Shown: positions 54,572 to 63,152, numbered from the stretch's first letter. The stretch: 64,000 nucleotides of DNA from Solirhodobacter olei (GCF_004010155.1 NZ_RRYH01000007.1:186001-250000); one strand, 5' to 3'. Notes: generated by a model from the sequence alone, not told the origin. Translations and numbers: made by a program.

Positions 54572-56161
54572 ATGGCGGAGTGGGACTACATCATCGTCGG
54601 CGCGGGCTCTGCCGGCTGCGTCCTGGCCAATCGCCTGAGCGAGGACCCCGGCACCCGGGTTCTGCTGCTCGAGGCTGGCGGTCGCGATACCTACCCCTGG
54701 ATCCATATCCCGATCGGGTATCTCTACTGCATCGGCAATCCGCGGACGGACTGGATGTTCCGCACCGCACCAGAGCCGAACCTTGGTGGCCGGACACTTC
54801 TCTACCCGCGGGGCAAAGTGCTGGGCGGCTGCTCGTCCATCAACGGCATGCTCTACCTGCGCGGCCAGGCGGCCGATTACGACGGCTGGCGCCAGATGGG
54901 CAACACCGGCTGGGGGTGGGACGACGTGCTGCCCTTCTTCCGCAAGTCCGAGGATTATTTCGACGGCCCATCCGACCTGCACGGCGCCGGCGGCGAATGG
55001 CGGGTAGAGCGGCAGCGGCTGAGCTGGCAGATCCTCGACGACTGGATCCGCGCGGCCGAGGCCACCGGCATCCCCGCGACGGAGGATTTCAACACCGGCG
55101 ACAACGAGGGCGTGGGCTATTTCAAGGTCAACCAGCGCCGGGGCTGGCGCTGGAACACGGCGAAGGGCTTTCTGAAACCCGCCCGCCACCGCCCCAACCT
55201 GCGGGTAGAGACCCACGCCCAGGCAGAAAGCCTGATCCTCGAAGGCCGTCACGCCAGGGGGGTCCGCTTCCGCCAGAACGGCATGCTGCGGGAAGAGCGC
55301 GCGGGCCGCGAGGTCATCCTCTCCGCCGGCGCGATCGGCTCGCCGCATCTCCTGCAGCTCTCCGGCATCGGCCCCGGCGCGCTCTTGCAGCAGATGGGGA
55401 TCGAGGTCGCGCTCGACGCGCCCGGCGTCGGCGGCAATCTGCAGGACCACCTGCAGATCCGCTGCGCCTGGAAGGTCAGCAACGCCAGAACGCTGAACAC
55501 GATGGCCGCCACGCTCTTCGGAAAGGCCCGGATCGGGCTGGAATACGCCCTGAAACGCTCCGGTCCGATGTCGATGGCGCCCTCCCAGCTCGGCGCCTTC
55601 GCCCGCTCCGCGCCGGAGGTGGCGACGCCCGACCTCGAATACCACGTCCAGCCGCTCTCGCTGGAGGCCTTCGGCGAGGCCCTGCACGACTTCCCGGCCA
55701 TCACCGCCTCGGTCTGCCACTTGCGCCCGGAAAGCCGGGGCAGCGTGCGCCTCGCCTCGCCCGATCCGAAAGCCGCCCCGGTGATCGCGCCGAACTACCT
55801 CTCGACGCCGGGCGACCGGCTGACAGCGGCCCGCGCCATCCGCCTGACCCGCCGGATCATGGCGGCGGAGCCGATGGCCCGCTACGCGCCGGAAGAGTTC
55901 CGCCCCGGCCCGGAATTCGACACCGATCGGGCCCTGGGCGAGGCCGCGGGCAAGATCGGCACCACGATCTTCCATCCCGTCGGCACCGCCCGCATGGGCA
56001 CGGATGCCGAGGCCGTGGTCGACCCCCAGCTTCGCGTCAACGGGATCGAGGGGCTGCGCGTCGCCGACGCCTCGATCATGCCGAGGATCACCAGCGGCAA
56101 CACCAATTCTCCCACGATCATGATCGCCGAGAAGGCCGCCGCGATGATTCGCCAGGGCTGA
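54572..56161 (+). CDS. GMC-family FAD oxidoreductase (choline dehydrogenase-like)
   Basis: 529 residues. Glucose-methanol-choline family. The FAD motif V-G-A-G-S-A-G-C-V is at about residues 9-17, E-A-G-G-R-D follows, and the first GMC signature lies around [15 protein letters not shown] (about 78-92). The second lies near [15 protein letters not shown], and the catalytic His is in [10 protein letters not shown] (about 469) with Asn in S-G-N-T-N-S. Oxidises an alcohol; substrate unknown. No betaine genes are near, so BetA is unlikely. ATG 54572 has GGGGAGG upstream. Confidence 0.9.
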   Translation: MAEWDYIIVGAGSAGCVLANRLSEDPGTRVLLLEAGGRDTYPWIHIPIGYLYCIGNPRTDWMFRTAPEPNLGGRTLLYPRGKVLGGCSSINGMLYLRGQAADYDGWRQMGNTGWGWDDVLPFFRKSEDYFDGPSDLHGAGGEWRVERQRLSWQILDDWIRAAEATGIPATEDFNTGDNEGVGYFKVNQRRGWRWNTAKGFLKPARHRPNLRVETHAQAESLILEGRHARGVRFRQNGMLREERAGREVILSAGAIGSPHLLQLSGIGPGALLQQMGIEVALDAPGVGGNLQDHLQIRCAWKVSNARTLNTMAATLFGKARIGLEYALKRSGPMSMAPSQLGAFARSAPEVATPDLEYHVQPLSLEAFGEALHDFPAITASVCHLRPESRGSVRLASPDPKAAPVIAPNYLSTPGDRLTAARAIRLTRRIMAAEPMARYAPEEFRPGPEFDTDRALGEAAGKIGTTIFHPVGTARMGTDAEAVVDPQLRVNGIEGLRVADASIMPRITSGNTNSPTIMIAEKAAAMIRQG

Positions 56162-56182
56162 CGCCCTTCCGCGAGGGGGCCC

Positions 56183-56560
56183 CTACCCCGCCGTCTCCAC
56201 GCAATGCCGCCGGAACGCGCGCTTCAGCATGTCGAGCTCGGCCCGCAGCAGCGCCACCTCGGCGCGCAGATCCTCGTCCAGCTCCTCCCCGGTCAGCACA
56301 GCGAAGCTCGCCAGGCGCGCACCGCTCGCCGCGTCGCGGATCAGCACCACCTGCACCCCTTCCGTCAGCGCGGTCGAGGGCACCGGCACGCGCAGACGCC
56401 AGGCCCGCTCGCGCCCCTCCACCGGCACCAGCTCCACCCCCGCCACGGGGCGGCCATCATGCGTCGCCTCGATCCGGGGCATGCCATCGCCCCCGCGCGC
56501 CACCAGATCCCCGGTCCAGATCCCGTCGCGGATCGCGATCTTCGTCAGCGTCAGCTCCAT
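56183..56560 (-). CDS. Conserved hypothetical protein with C-terminal coiled coil
   Basis: 125 residues, no family recognised. The N-terminal 90 residues are beta-rich (alternating L-x-I/V strands such as L-T-L-T-K-I-A-I, V-A-G-V-E-L-V-P-V, W-R-L-R-V-P-V). Then an acidic/hydrophobic helix from about 92 to 118 (E-E-L-D-E-D-L-R-A-E-V-A-L-L-R-A-E-L-D) has a coiled-coil heptad pattern. No signal peptide. It is 16 bases after the gene at 56577 on the same strand, so probably co-transcribed. Confidence 0.65.
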   Translation of the reverse strand: MELTLTKIAIRDGIWTGDLVARGGDGMPRIEATHDGRPVAGVELVPVEGRERAWRLRVPVPSTALTEGVQVVLIRDAASGARLASFAVLTGEELDEDLRAEVALLRAELDMLKRAFRRHCVETAG

Positions 56561-56576
56561 CGCCGTCTCCCCACCC

Positions 56577-57356
56577 TCAGAGCTCCGCCCGCGGCCGCCG
56601 GCAGAAGGCCAGGTCGCCGAGCGTGATGCGGTTCATCTCCGGACCCTCGAAGATCAGGTCCACCCAGATCCGCTCCACCCGCGTCCCGTTCAGCTTCATG
56701 TAGGCGAGGTCGAATTCCACCATCACCTCGCCCCCGCCCCGCTGCAGTTCGCGCACCGTCTGCTCCACGTTCGGCCCATGCTTGAGGTTCAGACGCGCGA
56801 AGATCTCCAGCGGCCGCTCGGTCTCGATCACGGCATCGAGCCGCATCAGGTGCCGGTTTCGCAGCCCCTCCACCGCCGCCGCCGGCAGCTCCACGGCCAG
56901 CGACAGGAACGAGCCGTCGAAGCCGAACACGTCGATCTTCAGGCCGAAGGGTGCAGGATCGGCCGCACTGCGGTTGCGGATCTGGCGCAGCGTTACCTCC
57001 GAGGCGGCGCAGTCGTGGTGCAGCGTCAGCCCGGGGCCGATCTCCGTCCGCGTTTCCACCCCGGCGCGCCCCGGCACGGTCAGGGGCTCGCGCCAGGCCT
57101 CGGGCCGCCAGGCCCAGTCGGCGCGCGCCGCCCGCGGTATCCCGCCCGTGTCCGCCGCCGATCCGCCCGTCGCCAGCCGTCCCTCGGCGATACGCAGAAC
57201 CCGGTCCACCTGCTGCTTCAGGGCCCGCGCCGGGCCGTGCAGCGCGCGCAGGCGGGCCAGATCAAGGCTCTCCGCCGTCTCCGCCAGCCGGGACCAGCGG
57301 GTCAGCGCCCGCTGCTGCAGATACCGCTCCACTCTCGCGCCGAGCTTGCTGCCCAT
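56577..57356 (-). CDS. Uncharacterised protein, possibly of the Rhodobacterales DUF6478 type
   Basis: 259 residues. An Arg-rich helical N terminus (about 1-65) precedes a beta-rich domain (about 85-250) with W-R-P-E-A-W-R-E-P-L, L-H-H-D-C-A, V-F-G-F-D-G-S-F-L-S-L-A-V-E-L and L-K-H-G-P-N-V-E. I recall such proteins being filed as DUF6478 but cannot verify it. No signal peptide or known catalytic motif. It may be in one transcript with the coiled-coil gene downstream; the lipoprotein gene lies about 100 bases upstream. Confidence 0.65.
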   Translation of the reverse strand: MGSKLGARVERYLQQRALTRWSRLAETAESLDLARLRALHGPARALKQQVDRVLRIAEGRLATGGSAADTGGIPRAARADWAWRPEAWREPLTVPGRAGVETRTEIGPGLTLHHDCAASEVTLRQIRNRSAADPAPFGLKIDVFGFDGSFLSLAVELPAAAVEGLRNRHLMRLDAVIETERPLEIFARLNLKHGPNVEQTVRELQRGGGEVMVEFDLAYMKLNGTRVERIWVDLIFEGPEMNRITLGDLAFCRRPRAEL

Positions 57357-57459
57357 CAGAACCCCGCCACCACCTACACGGCAAATGCTCCCCAGCCTGC
57401 CGCTGCGGTTCGGGTTAGTATTGCTGCGAAAGCCCTGTCGCGCCAGCCTTTCCGGCGCC

Positions 57460-58209
57460 TCAGCCAGAGGTGGCGCTCGCCTTGGCCCCGGCCTTCGCGC
57501 CGGCCTGCGCCTTGGCCGCTTCGGCGGCGGCTTCGGCGCTTGCGGCGCGGACGCGGGTGATGAAGACCCGCAGGACCGCGCGGCCCACGTCGGCGGAGAA
57601 GCGCACCTCCGGCACCCCGAAGACGTTCAGCGTGACGATATGCCCGTCGAGGTCGAAAAGCGCGCGCCAGTAATCCGGCTGCACCGCCTGCCCCGGGAAG
57701 GGTGCGACATCCTGAATGTGCAACACCATCGCGCCGCGGTAGTGGCTGATCCCCAGTAGCTTCACAGTCCGGGAATCGCCGGACCGGCTCAGCACGGCGC
57801 GGCCCGCGGCGGATTGGAAGAAGGCCGTAAGCTGGCGCTCCGATCCCGCGACCGATCCGCCCTGCGCGCCCTCCGAGACGGCAGCCGTCAGCACGGCGCG
57901 GATCGGCGGGCGGCTTTTCTGCGCACCATCGGTGATCGAGGCGCAGCTGCCGAGCAGCACGAAGGCACCCTTGCTGCCCTGGTGGCTGGCGTTGGTGTCG
58001 ACGCAGAAGCCCGGCGGCCCGGCGATGACGACCGCGCCATCGGCCACTGCCATGCTGGTCGGGGCCTGGCCCATCAGTATCGATGGATCGCAGCCTGCGA
58101 CCATCAGCGCCACGCCAAGCGCGACCGCGGCGCGCAGACGGCGCCGGGCACCTCCGCTCGGCCAGGCCGCCAAGGCCCGTCGGGTCCTGTTCAAACGGGC
58201 GTCGGTCAC
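57460..58209 (-). CDS. Predicted lipoprotein of unknown function
   Basis: 249 residues from GTG 58209, which has AAGGAG at good spacing on the minus strand; the frame is open to 58263 without another site. An Arg-rich N terminus precedes a hydrophobic stretch ending in the lipobox V-A-G-C-D (about residues 37-41), so the mature protein is a lipoprotein. Asp after Cys can be an inner-membrane retention signal in some bacteria. The body has two further Cys (F-C-V-D-T-N and S-C-A-S-I) and a Q-P-D-Y-W-R-A-L-F-D-L-D-G-H-I-V-T segment; the C terminus is Ala/Lys-rich. No family recognised. Divergent from accD. Confidence 0.7.
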   Translation of the reverse strand: MTDARLNRTRRALAAWPSGGARRRLRAAVALGVALMVAGCDPSILMGQAPTSMAVADGAVVIAGPPGFCVDTNASHQGSKGAFVLLGSCASITDGAQKSRPPIRAVLTAAVSEGAQGGSVAGSERQLTAFFQSAAGRAVLSRSGDSRTVKLLGISHYRGAMVLHIQDVAPFPGQAVQPDYWRALFDLDGHIVTLNVFGVPEVRFSADVGRAVLRVFITRVRAASAEAAAEAAKAQAGAKAGAKASATSG

Positions 58210-58369
58210 CCGGTCTCCTTCCCCTGTCCCGGATTTCGAATAGCCGCCCCCGCGCCACCGCACAAGCGGGCCGAGGGGTCAAGGACACCCGCCTCGCAGG
58301 CAATTTATTGCAATCCGCGCGCCCCGGGATTAAGTCACGCGGCCAAAGGTCCCGAGCACGGCAGAACTG

Positions 58370-59323
58370 ATGAACTGGATTTCCAACTACGTCCGGCCGA
58401 AGATCAACTCGCTGTTCTCCCGCCGAGAGGTGCCGGAGAACCTGTGGACCAAGTGCCCCGAGTGCGGGACCATGCTGTTCCACCGCGAGCTGGCCGACAA
58501 CCTCAACGTCTGCAGCTCCTGCGATCACCACATGGCGATCACGCCCCGGGCGCGATTCACCGCGCTCTTCGACGGCGGCATCTTCACCGAGGCGAAGGTG
58601 CCAGAGCCGATCGCCGACCCGCTGCATTTCCGCGACCAGAAGCGCTACCCCGAGCGGATGCGCGCCGCCCAGCGCCAGACCGGCGAGAAGGAGGCCATGC
58701 TGGTTGCCGAGGGCGAGATAGGCCGCACCCGCATCGTCGCCGCCGGGCAGGATTTCAGCTTCATGGCGGGCTCGATGGGGCTCTATGTCGGCAATGCCAT
58801 CATCGCCGCGGCCGAGACCGCGGTGAAGCGCAAATGCCCGCTGGTCCTCTTCTCCGCCGCCGGCGGCGCGCGGATGCAGGAGGGCATCCTCAGCCTGATG
58901 CAGATGCCCCGCTCCACCGTCGCGGTGCAGATGCTGAAGGAGGCGGGCCTGCCTTACATCGTGGTGCTCACCCACCCGACAACGGGCGGCGTCACCGCGT
59001 CCTACGCCATGCTGGGCGACGTGCAGATCGCCGAACCCAACGCGCTGATCTGCTTCGCCGGCCCCCGCGTCATCGAGCAGACCATCCGCGAGAAGCTGCC
59101 CGAGGGCTTCCAGCGCGCCGAATACCTGCTCGACCACGGCATGATCGACCGCGTCACCCACCGCGGCCATCTGCGGGAGGAGCTGATCTCCATCGTCCGC
59201 CTGCTGACCGGCCAGCCGCCGGCGGTGAAGGGCGACCTGCCGCCACCGCAACCGGCCGACGGCGCCGCTAAGACTGATGTCCCCCCGGCCGCCGCGCCGG
59301 AAACCGGAGCCGCCAAGACGTGA
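58370..59323 (+). CDS. accD: Acetyl-CoA carboxylase carboxyltransferase beta subunit
   Basis: 317 residues. AccD with AccA transfers the carboxyl group from biotin to acetyl-CoA in fatty acid synthesis. The zinc ribbon is C-x2-C-x15-C-x2-C with Cys-29, 32, 48 and 51. The crotonase-like core carries F-M-A-G-S-M-G, G-G-A-R-M-Q-E-G-I-L-S-L-M-Q-M and T-G-G-V-T-A-S-Y-A. The C terminus is a Pro/Ala-rich tail of about 35 residues, longer than in E. coli. folC overlaps its stop as GTGA, the usual alphaproteobacterial accD-folC pair. Confidence 0.96.
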   Translation: MNWISNYVRPKINSLFSRREVPENLWTKCPECGTMLFHRELADNLNVCSSCDHHMAITPRARFTALFDGGIFTEAKVPEPIADPLHFRDQKRYPERMRAAQRQTGEKEAMLVAEGEIGRTRIVAAGQDFSFMAGSMGLYVGNAIIAAAETAVKRKCPLVLFSAAGGARMQEGILSLMQMPRSTVAVQMLKEAGLPYIVVLTHPTTGGVTASYAMLGDVQIAEPNALICFAGPRVIEQTIREKLPEGFQRAEYLLDHGMIDRVTHRGHLREELISIVRLLTGQPPAVKGDLPPPQPADGAAKTDVPPAAAPETGAAKT

Positions 59324-60621
59324 CCGTGGCCCTTACCGGGGCGCCCGAGGGCGGCCCCGCCTCCGATATCATCCTCGAACGGCTGATGTCGCTGCACCCG
59401 AAGTTCATGGATCTGACGCTGGACCGCTCCTGGCGCCTGCTCGAGGCGCTGGGCAATCCCCAGCGCACGCTGCCGCCGGTGATCCACCTCGCCGGGACCA
59501 ACGGCAAGGGCTCCACCCAGGCGATGATCCGCGCCGGGCTGGAGGCCGCGGGCAAGACCGTCCACGCCTATACCTCGCCGCACCTCGCCCGCTTTCACGA
59601 GCGCATCCGCGTGGCGGGAGAGCTGATCTCCGAGCCCGACCTCTCGGCACTGCTGGAGGAATGCGAGCAGGTGAACGGCGGCCGGCAGATCACGTTTTTC
59701 GAGATCACCACCTGCGCCGCCTTCCTCGCCTTCTCCCGCACCCCGGCCGATGCGCTGCTGCTCGAGGTCGGCCTCGGCGGCAGGCTCGACGCGACCAACG
59801 TGATCGACAGGCCGGCGCTGACCATCATCACCCCGGTCTCGCTCGACCATCAGCAATACCTGGGCGAGACGCTGGCAGAGATCGCGGGCGAGAAGGCCGG
59901 CATCCTGAAGCGGCTGACGCCCTGCGTCGTCGGCCCGCAGTCGCCCGAAGGCCTCGCCGTGATCGAGGAGAAGGCCGCCCGCCTCGGTGCGCCGCTTCTG
60001 GTCCACGGCCAGCACTGGCATGCGCGCGAAGAAAACGGCCGCCTGATCTTCGAGGACGAGACCGGCCTTCTGGACCTGCCGCGCCCGAACCTGCCCGGCC
60101 CGCACCAGATCGAGAATGCCGGCGCCGCGCTGATGGCGCTGCGCCACCTCGGCCATGACGAGGCCGCCTGCGAGGCCGCCGTCACCCGCGCCTTCTGGCC
60201 CGCCCGGATGCAGCGGCTGAAGACCGGCCCGCTTCCGGAAAGCGCGCCGGGGGTGGAGCTCTGGCTCGACGGTGGCCACAACCCGGCCGGCGGGCAGGCG
60301 GTGGCGGGCACGCTTTCGGCCATGGCCGAGCGCCCGACGCACCTGATCTGCGGCATGCTGAACACCAAGGATGTCGGCGGCTACCTGCGGCCGCTGAAGC
60401 CCTTCGTCCGCACGCTTCACGGCGTCACCATCCCGGACAACCCTGCGACGCTGACGGGGGCAGAGACCTGCGCCGCCGCCCGCGCCGAGGGGATCGAGGC
60501 CCATGAGGCCGAAAGCCCCGCCGCGGCGCTCGCCGCCATCGTGGCGAAAGACCCATCCGCCCGGGTGCTGATCTGCGGCTCGCTCTACCTCGCGGGCGCG
60601 ATCCTGCGCGAAAACGGCTGA
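59320..60621 (+). CDS. folC: Bifunctional folylpolyglutamate synthase / dihydrofolate synthase
   Basis: 433 residues from GTG 59320, overlapping the accD stop by 4 bases. FolC adds glutamate to dihydropteroate and folates. The P-loop G-T-N-G-K-G-S-T is at 59-66, T-S-P-H-L and R-F-x-E-R-I-R-V follow, then F-E-I-T-T-C-A-A-F, the E-V-G-L-G-G-R-L-D-A-T-N motif, and the second-domain L-D-G-G-H-N-P-A-G. Length is normal. Coupled to accD. A promoter for the downstream aroG leader lies just after its stop. Confidence 0.95.
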   Translation: MTVALTGAPEGGPASDIILERLMSLHPKFMDLTLDRSWRLLEALGNPQRTLPPVIHLAGTNGKGSTQAMIRAGLEAAGKTVHAYTSPHLARFHERIRVAGELISEPDLSALLEECEQVNGGRQITFFEITTCAAFLAFSRTPADALLLEVGLGGRLDATNVIDRPALTIITPVSLDHQQYLGETLAEIAGEKAGILKRLTPCVVGPQSPEGLAVIEEKAARLGAPLLVHGQHWHAREENGRLIFEDETGLLDLPRPNLPGPHQIENAGAALMALRHLGHDEAACEAAVTRAFWPARMQRLKTGPLPESAPGVELWLDGGHNPAGGQAVAGTLSAMAERPTHLICGMLNTKDVGGYLRPLKPFVRTLHGVTIPDNPATLTGAETCAAARAEGIEAHEAESPAAALAAIVAKDPSARVLICGSLYLAGAILRENG

Positions 60622-60644
60622 GGCTGCCCCCGCGCCGAATCTTC

Positions 60645-60673
60645 GTGACAGCGCGGGCGGGCCGTCCTATGGT
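60645..60673 (+). promoter_or_regulatory. Candidate promoter for the DAHP synthase leader
   Basis: GTGACA (60645-60650, five of six to TTGACA), a 17-base spacer and TATGGT (60668-60673). Transcription would start close to 60680, which is the A of the leader peptide ATG, so the transcript may be leaderless, as I recall for trpL of Sinorhizobium meliloti. This fits the absence of a ribosome site before the leader ORF. Confidence 0.5.
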
Positions 60674-60679
60674 CCACCC

Positions 60680-60754
60680 ATGTCGACACTGAACGCCTAT
60701 GCCGCATCGTTTTATTGGTACCGCTGTCTCCAGCGGATGCCGGGTGCTGCCTAG
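60680..60754 (+). CDS. Leader peptide with Phe-Tyr-Trp-Tyr codons (DAHP synthase attenuator)
   Basis: 24 codons from ATG 60680 to TAG 60752-60754, too short for usual gene calling. Residues 10-15 read S-F-Y-W-Y-R: Phe-11, Tyr-12, Trp-13 and Tyr-14 are consecutive codons at 60710-60721, with another Tyr at position 7. Four aromatic codons in a row just before an RNA hairpin, and a terminator before an aromatic-pathway gene, indicate a ribosome-stalling attenuator that senses all three aromatic amino acids. It has no Shine-Dalgarno and is probably translated from a leaderless transcript. The stop codon lies between RNA strands 2 and 3, as in trp leaders. Confidence 0.8.
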   Translation: MSTLNAYAASFYWYRCLQRMPGAA

Positions 60755-60814
60755 TCGATCTTCCCAAACCGACTGAGAACCCCGAAAGCCGCTGGTCCAT
60801 CCGGCGGCGTTTTC
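60721..60814 (+). promoter_or_regulatory. Attenuator RNA with competing 1:2, 2:3 and 3:4 stems
   Basis: Strand 1 CCGCTG (60721-60726) pairs perfectly with strand 2 CAGCGG (60731-60736). Strand 2, extended to CCAGCGG (60730-60736), pairs perfectly with strand 3 CCGCTGG (60789-60795). Strand 3, GCCGCTGG (60788-60795), pairs with strand 4 CCGGCGGC (60801-60808) with one G-U pair. Strand 1 begins at the last aromatic codon. A ribosome stalled at F-Y-W-Y would cover strand 1 and leave 2:3 to form, preventing 3:4. A ribosome at the leader stop would cover strand 2 and permit 3:4. Confidence 0.8.
60788..60814 (+). terminator. Attenuator terminator (strands 3:4)
   Basis: GCCGCTGG (60788-60795), loop TCCAT, CCGGCGGC (60801-60808), then GTTTTC. 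Eight pairs including one G-U, and a short U tract, 36 bases before the aroG start codon. This is the termination half of the attenuator. Confidence 0.75.
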
Positions 60815-60849
60815 ATTCGCGCGGCTGGACCCCCAAGGAGAAGACAGCC

Positions 60850-61905
60850 GTGCTGACCGCCACCGACGATCTCCGCATTGCCGAGATCACGCCCCTCACC
60901 TCGCCCGCCGCCGTCCTGGCGGAACTGCCACGCGATGCCGCCGCAACCGCCACCGTCATGCGCGGCAGGCAAGCCGTCCGCGACATCCTGCACCGCGACG
61001 ACGACCGCCTGCTTGTCGTGATCGGCCCCTGCTCGATCCACGATCCCGCCGCCGCGCGCGACTACGCCGCCCGTCTCGCCGCCGAACGCGCCCGCCACGC
61101 GAAGGATCTGGAGATCGTGATGCGGGTCTATTTCGAGAAACCGCGCACCACGGTCGGCTGGAAGGGTCTGATCATGGATCCGCGCCTCGACGGCAGCTGC
61201 CGGATCGAGGAGGGGCTGCGCCTCGCCCGCCGCCTGCTGCTGGAGATCAACGCCATGCACCTTCCGGCGGGCAGCGAGTTCCTCGACCCTATCACGCCCC
61301 AATACATGGCCGATCTCGTCAGCTGGGGCGCCATCGGCGCGCGCACGACCGAAAGCCAGATCCACCGCCAGCTCGCCTCCGGCCTGTCCTGCCCCGTAGG
61401 CTTCAAGAACGGGACCGAGGGCAACGTCGAGATCGCGCTCGACGCCATGCTCTCCGCGTCGCAGCCGCACCGCTTCCCGGCGGTGACGAAGGAGGGGCTC
61501 GCCGCGATCGCCACCACTCAGGGCAACGCCGACTGCCATGTCATCCTGCGCGGCGGGCGCGTGCCCAACCACTCCGCCGCCGATGTGGAGGCGACCGCGA
61601 AGGCGGCAGAGGCCCGCGGCCTCGCCCCCCGCATCCTGATCGACGCCAGCCACGCCAACAGCGGCAAGGACCCGGCCCGGCAGCCGGAGGTCGTGGGTGA
61701 CATAAGCGCCCAGGTCGCCGCCGGCGACAGGCGGATTCAGGGCGTGATGATCGAAAGCAACCTCCGCGCCGGCAAGCAATCCGCCAAACCCGGCGCGCCT
61801 CTGGTCTACGGCCAGAGCATCACCGACGGCTGCATCGACTGGCCCAGCTCGCTTTCCGTGCTGGAGCGGCTGGCAGAGGCTGTCCGTCGCCGCCGGGAGG
61901 CCTGA
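60850..61905 (+). CDS. aroG: 3-deoxy-7-phosphoheptulonate (DAHP) synthase, type I
   Basis: 351 residues from GTG 60850, behind AAGGAG at 60836-60841; the frame is open to 60715, but that would translate the attenuator. It condenses phosphoenolpyruvate and erythrose-4-phosphate in the first step of the shikimate pathway. Type I-alpha (AroFGH-like) features: G-P-C-S-I-H-D (59-65), Y-F-E-K-P-R-T-T-V-G-W-K-G, G-A-R-T-T-E-S-Q-I-H-R, G-F-K-N-G-T and D-A-S-H-A-N-S. The N-terminal feedback-binding extension of the E. coli enzymes is present in the first 40 residues. Controlled by the attenuator at 60680-60814. A long hairpin follows. Confidence 0.95.
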   Translation: MLTATDDLRIAEITPLTSPAAVLAELPRDAAATATVMRGRQAVRDILHRDDDRLLVVIGPCSIHDPAAARDYAARLAAERARHAKDLEIVMRVYFEKPRTTVGWKGLIMDPRLDGSCRIEEGLRLARRLLLEINAMHLPAGSEFLDPITPQYMADLVSWGAIGARTTESQIHRQLASGLSCPVGFKNGTEGNVEIALDAMLSASQPHRFPAVTKEGLAAIATTQGNADCHVILRGGRVPNHSAADVEATAKAAEARGLAPRILIDASHANSGKDPARQPEVVGDISAQVAAGDRRIQGVMIESNLRAGKQSAKPGAPLVYGQSITDGCIDWPSSLSVLERLAEAVRRRREA

Positions 61906-61934
61906 GGGACCCTCCCCCCTCGCCCCGGCGCCGG

Positions 61935-61967
61935 GCTGCGCCTGCTCTGCCCACCGGCAGGCGCAGC
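61935..61967 (+). terminator. Strong GC-rich hairpin after aroG
   Basis: GCTGCGCCTGC (61935-61945) pairs perfectly over 11 bases with GCAGGCGCAGC (61957-61967), loop of 11. A C-run follows rather than a U tract. Position after aroG suggests a transcription end, possibly with Rho. Confidence 0.6.
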
Positions 61968-62092
61968 CCCCCCCCCATCCCACCGTCGCATCGCGGCGTC
62001 CCGAAGCCCGACGAAGCCCCCCTGTGCATCCGCGCACCTTCCGGCCCGGCCCGCCGCGCATTAACTTGCGCCCGACAGATGGAGCGCAGACC

Positions 62093-63115
62093 ATGACCCT
62101 CGAACTCGGCCTCGACACCTTCGGCGACAACAGCCTTGGCCCCGACGGCGCCCTGAAGCCGCACGCACAGGTGCTGCGCGACGTCGTCGAGCAGGCGGTT
62201 CTGGCGGATGACCTCGGGCTGCATTTCATCGGCCTCGGCGAACATCACCGCGCCGATTTCGCCATCTCCGCGCCAGAGATCGTACTCGCCGCCATCGCCG
62301 CGCGCACGAAGTCCATCCGCCTCGGCACTGCCGTCACCGTGCTGTCGTCGGACGATCCGGTGCGGGTGTTCGAGCGGTTCTCGACCCTCAACGCGCTTTC
62401 CGAGGGCCGGGCGGAGATCATCCTCGGCCGCGGCTCCTTCACCGAAAGCTTCCCGCTCTTCGGGCTGGACCTGAACGATTACGAGCGCCTCTTCGAGGAA
62501 AAGCTGGAGCTGATGGCGATGCTCCTGCGCGAGACGGAGGTGACATGGAAGGGCACGACGCGCGCGGCCCTCACCCGACAAAGGATCTATCCCAGCCTGT
62601 CCCAGCCTCTGATGGCCTGGGTCGGCGTCGGCGGCAGCCCGGAATCCGTGGTGCGCTGCGTCGTCCATGACCTGGCGATGATGCTGGCGATCATCGGCGG
62701 CGACGCCCGCCGCTTCCGCCCGCATGTCGACCTCTACTACCGGGCCTGCGCCCAGATCGGCCACGCGCCCCGCCCGCTCGGCGTCCATTCCCCCGGCCAT
62801 GTGGCCGAGACGGACGCCGAGGCCCGCGAACAGCTCTGGCCGCATTACAAGAAGCTGCATGACCGCATCGGCTCGGAGCGCGGCTGGGCGCCGATGCAGC
62901 GCACCCAGTTCGAGGCCGAGGCCGATCACGGCGCCCTCGTCGTCGGCTCGCCCGAGACGGTGGCGCGGAAGATCGCCACCACCGCGAAAGCACTCGATCT
63001 CGCCCGCTTCGACCTGAAATACGCCTCGGGCCCGATGCCGCATGACCAGCTGATGCGCTCGATCGAGCTTTACGGCAGCAAGGTCGTCCCGCTGGTTCAC
63101 GACCTTCTGGCCTAG
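62093..63115 (+). CDS. LLM-class (luciferase-like) flavin-dependent oxidoreductase
   Basis: 340 residues from ATG 62093 (GGAG upstream). Bacterial luciferase-like barrel: L-G-L-H-F-I-G-L-G-E-H-H-R-A-D-F-A-I-S-A-P near residues 40-60 with conserved E-H-H, L-G-T-A-V-T-V-L-S-S-D-D-P-V-R, then G-R-A-E-I-I-L-G-R-G-S-F and the G-S-P-E-T-V-A-R-K-I segment near 295-304. Members use FMNH2 or F420; in proteobacteria usually FMN. Substrate unknown. Monocistronic between a terminator and the hemerythrin gene. Confidence 0.88.
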   Translation: MTLELGLDTFGDNSLGPDGALKPHAQVLRDVVEQAVLADDLGLHFIGLGEHHRADFAISAPEIVLAAIAARTKSIRLGTAVTVLSSDDPVRVFERFSTLNALSEGRAEIILGRGSFTESFPLFGLDLNDYERLFEEKLELMAMLLRETEVTWKGTTRAALTRQRIYPSLSQPLMAWVGVGGSPESVVRCVVHDLAMMLAIIGGDARRFRPHVDLYYRACAQIGHAPRPLGVHSPGHVAETDAEAREQLWPHYKKLHDRIGSERGWAPMQRTQFEAEADHGALVVGSPETVARKIATTAKALDLARFDLKYASGPMPHDQLMRSIELYGSKVVPLVHDLLA

Positions 63116-63138
63116 CCCGGCCTGCCTGCAATCACGTG

Positions 63139-63152
63139 TTGATCTGCATCAG
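63139..63152. promoter_or_regulatory. Candidate FnrL/FNR box before the hemerythrin gene
   Basis: TTGAT-CTGC-ATCAG matches the FNR consensus TTGAT-N4-ATCAA in 9 of 10 specified positions. It lies 94 bases before ATG 63247, so with a promoter downstream it could activate under low oxygen. Rhodobacter FnrL uses the same consensus. No other such box was noticed between genes in this window. Confidence 0.6.
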
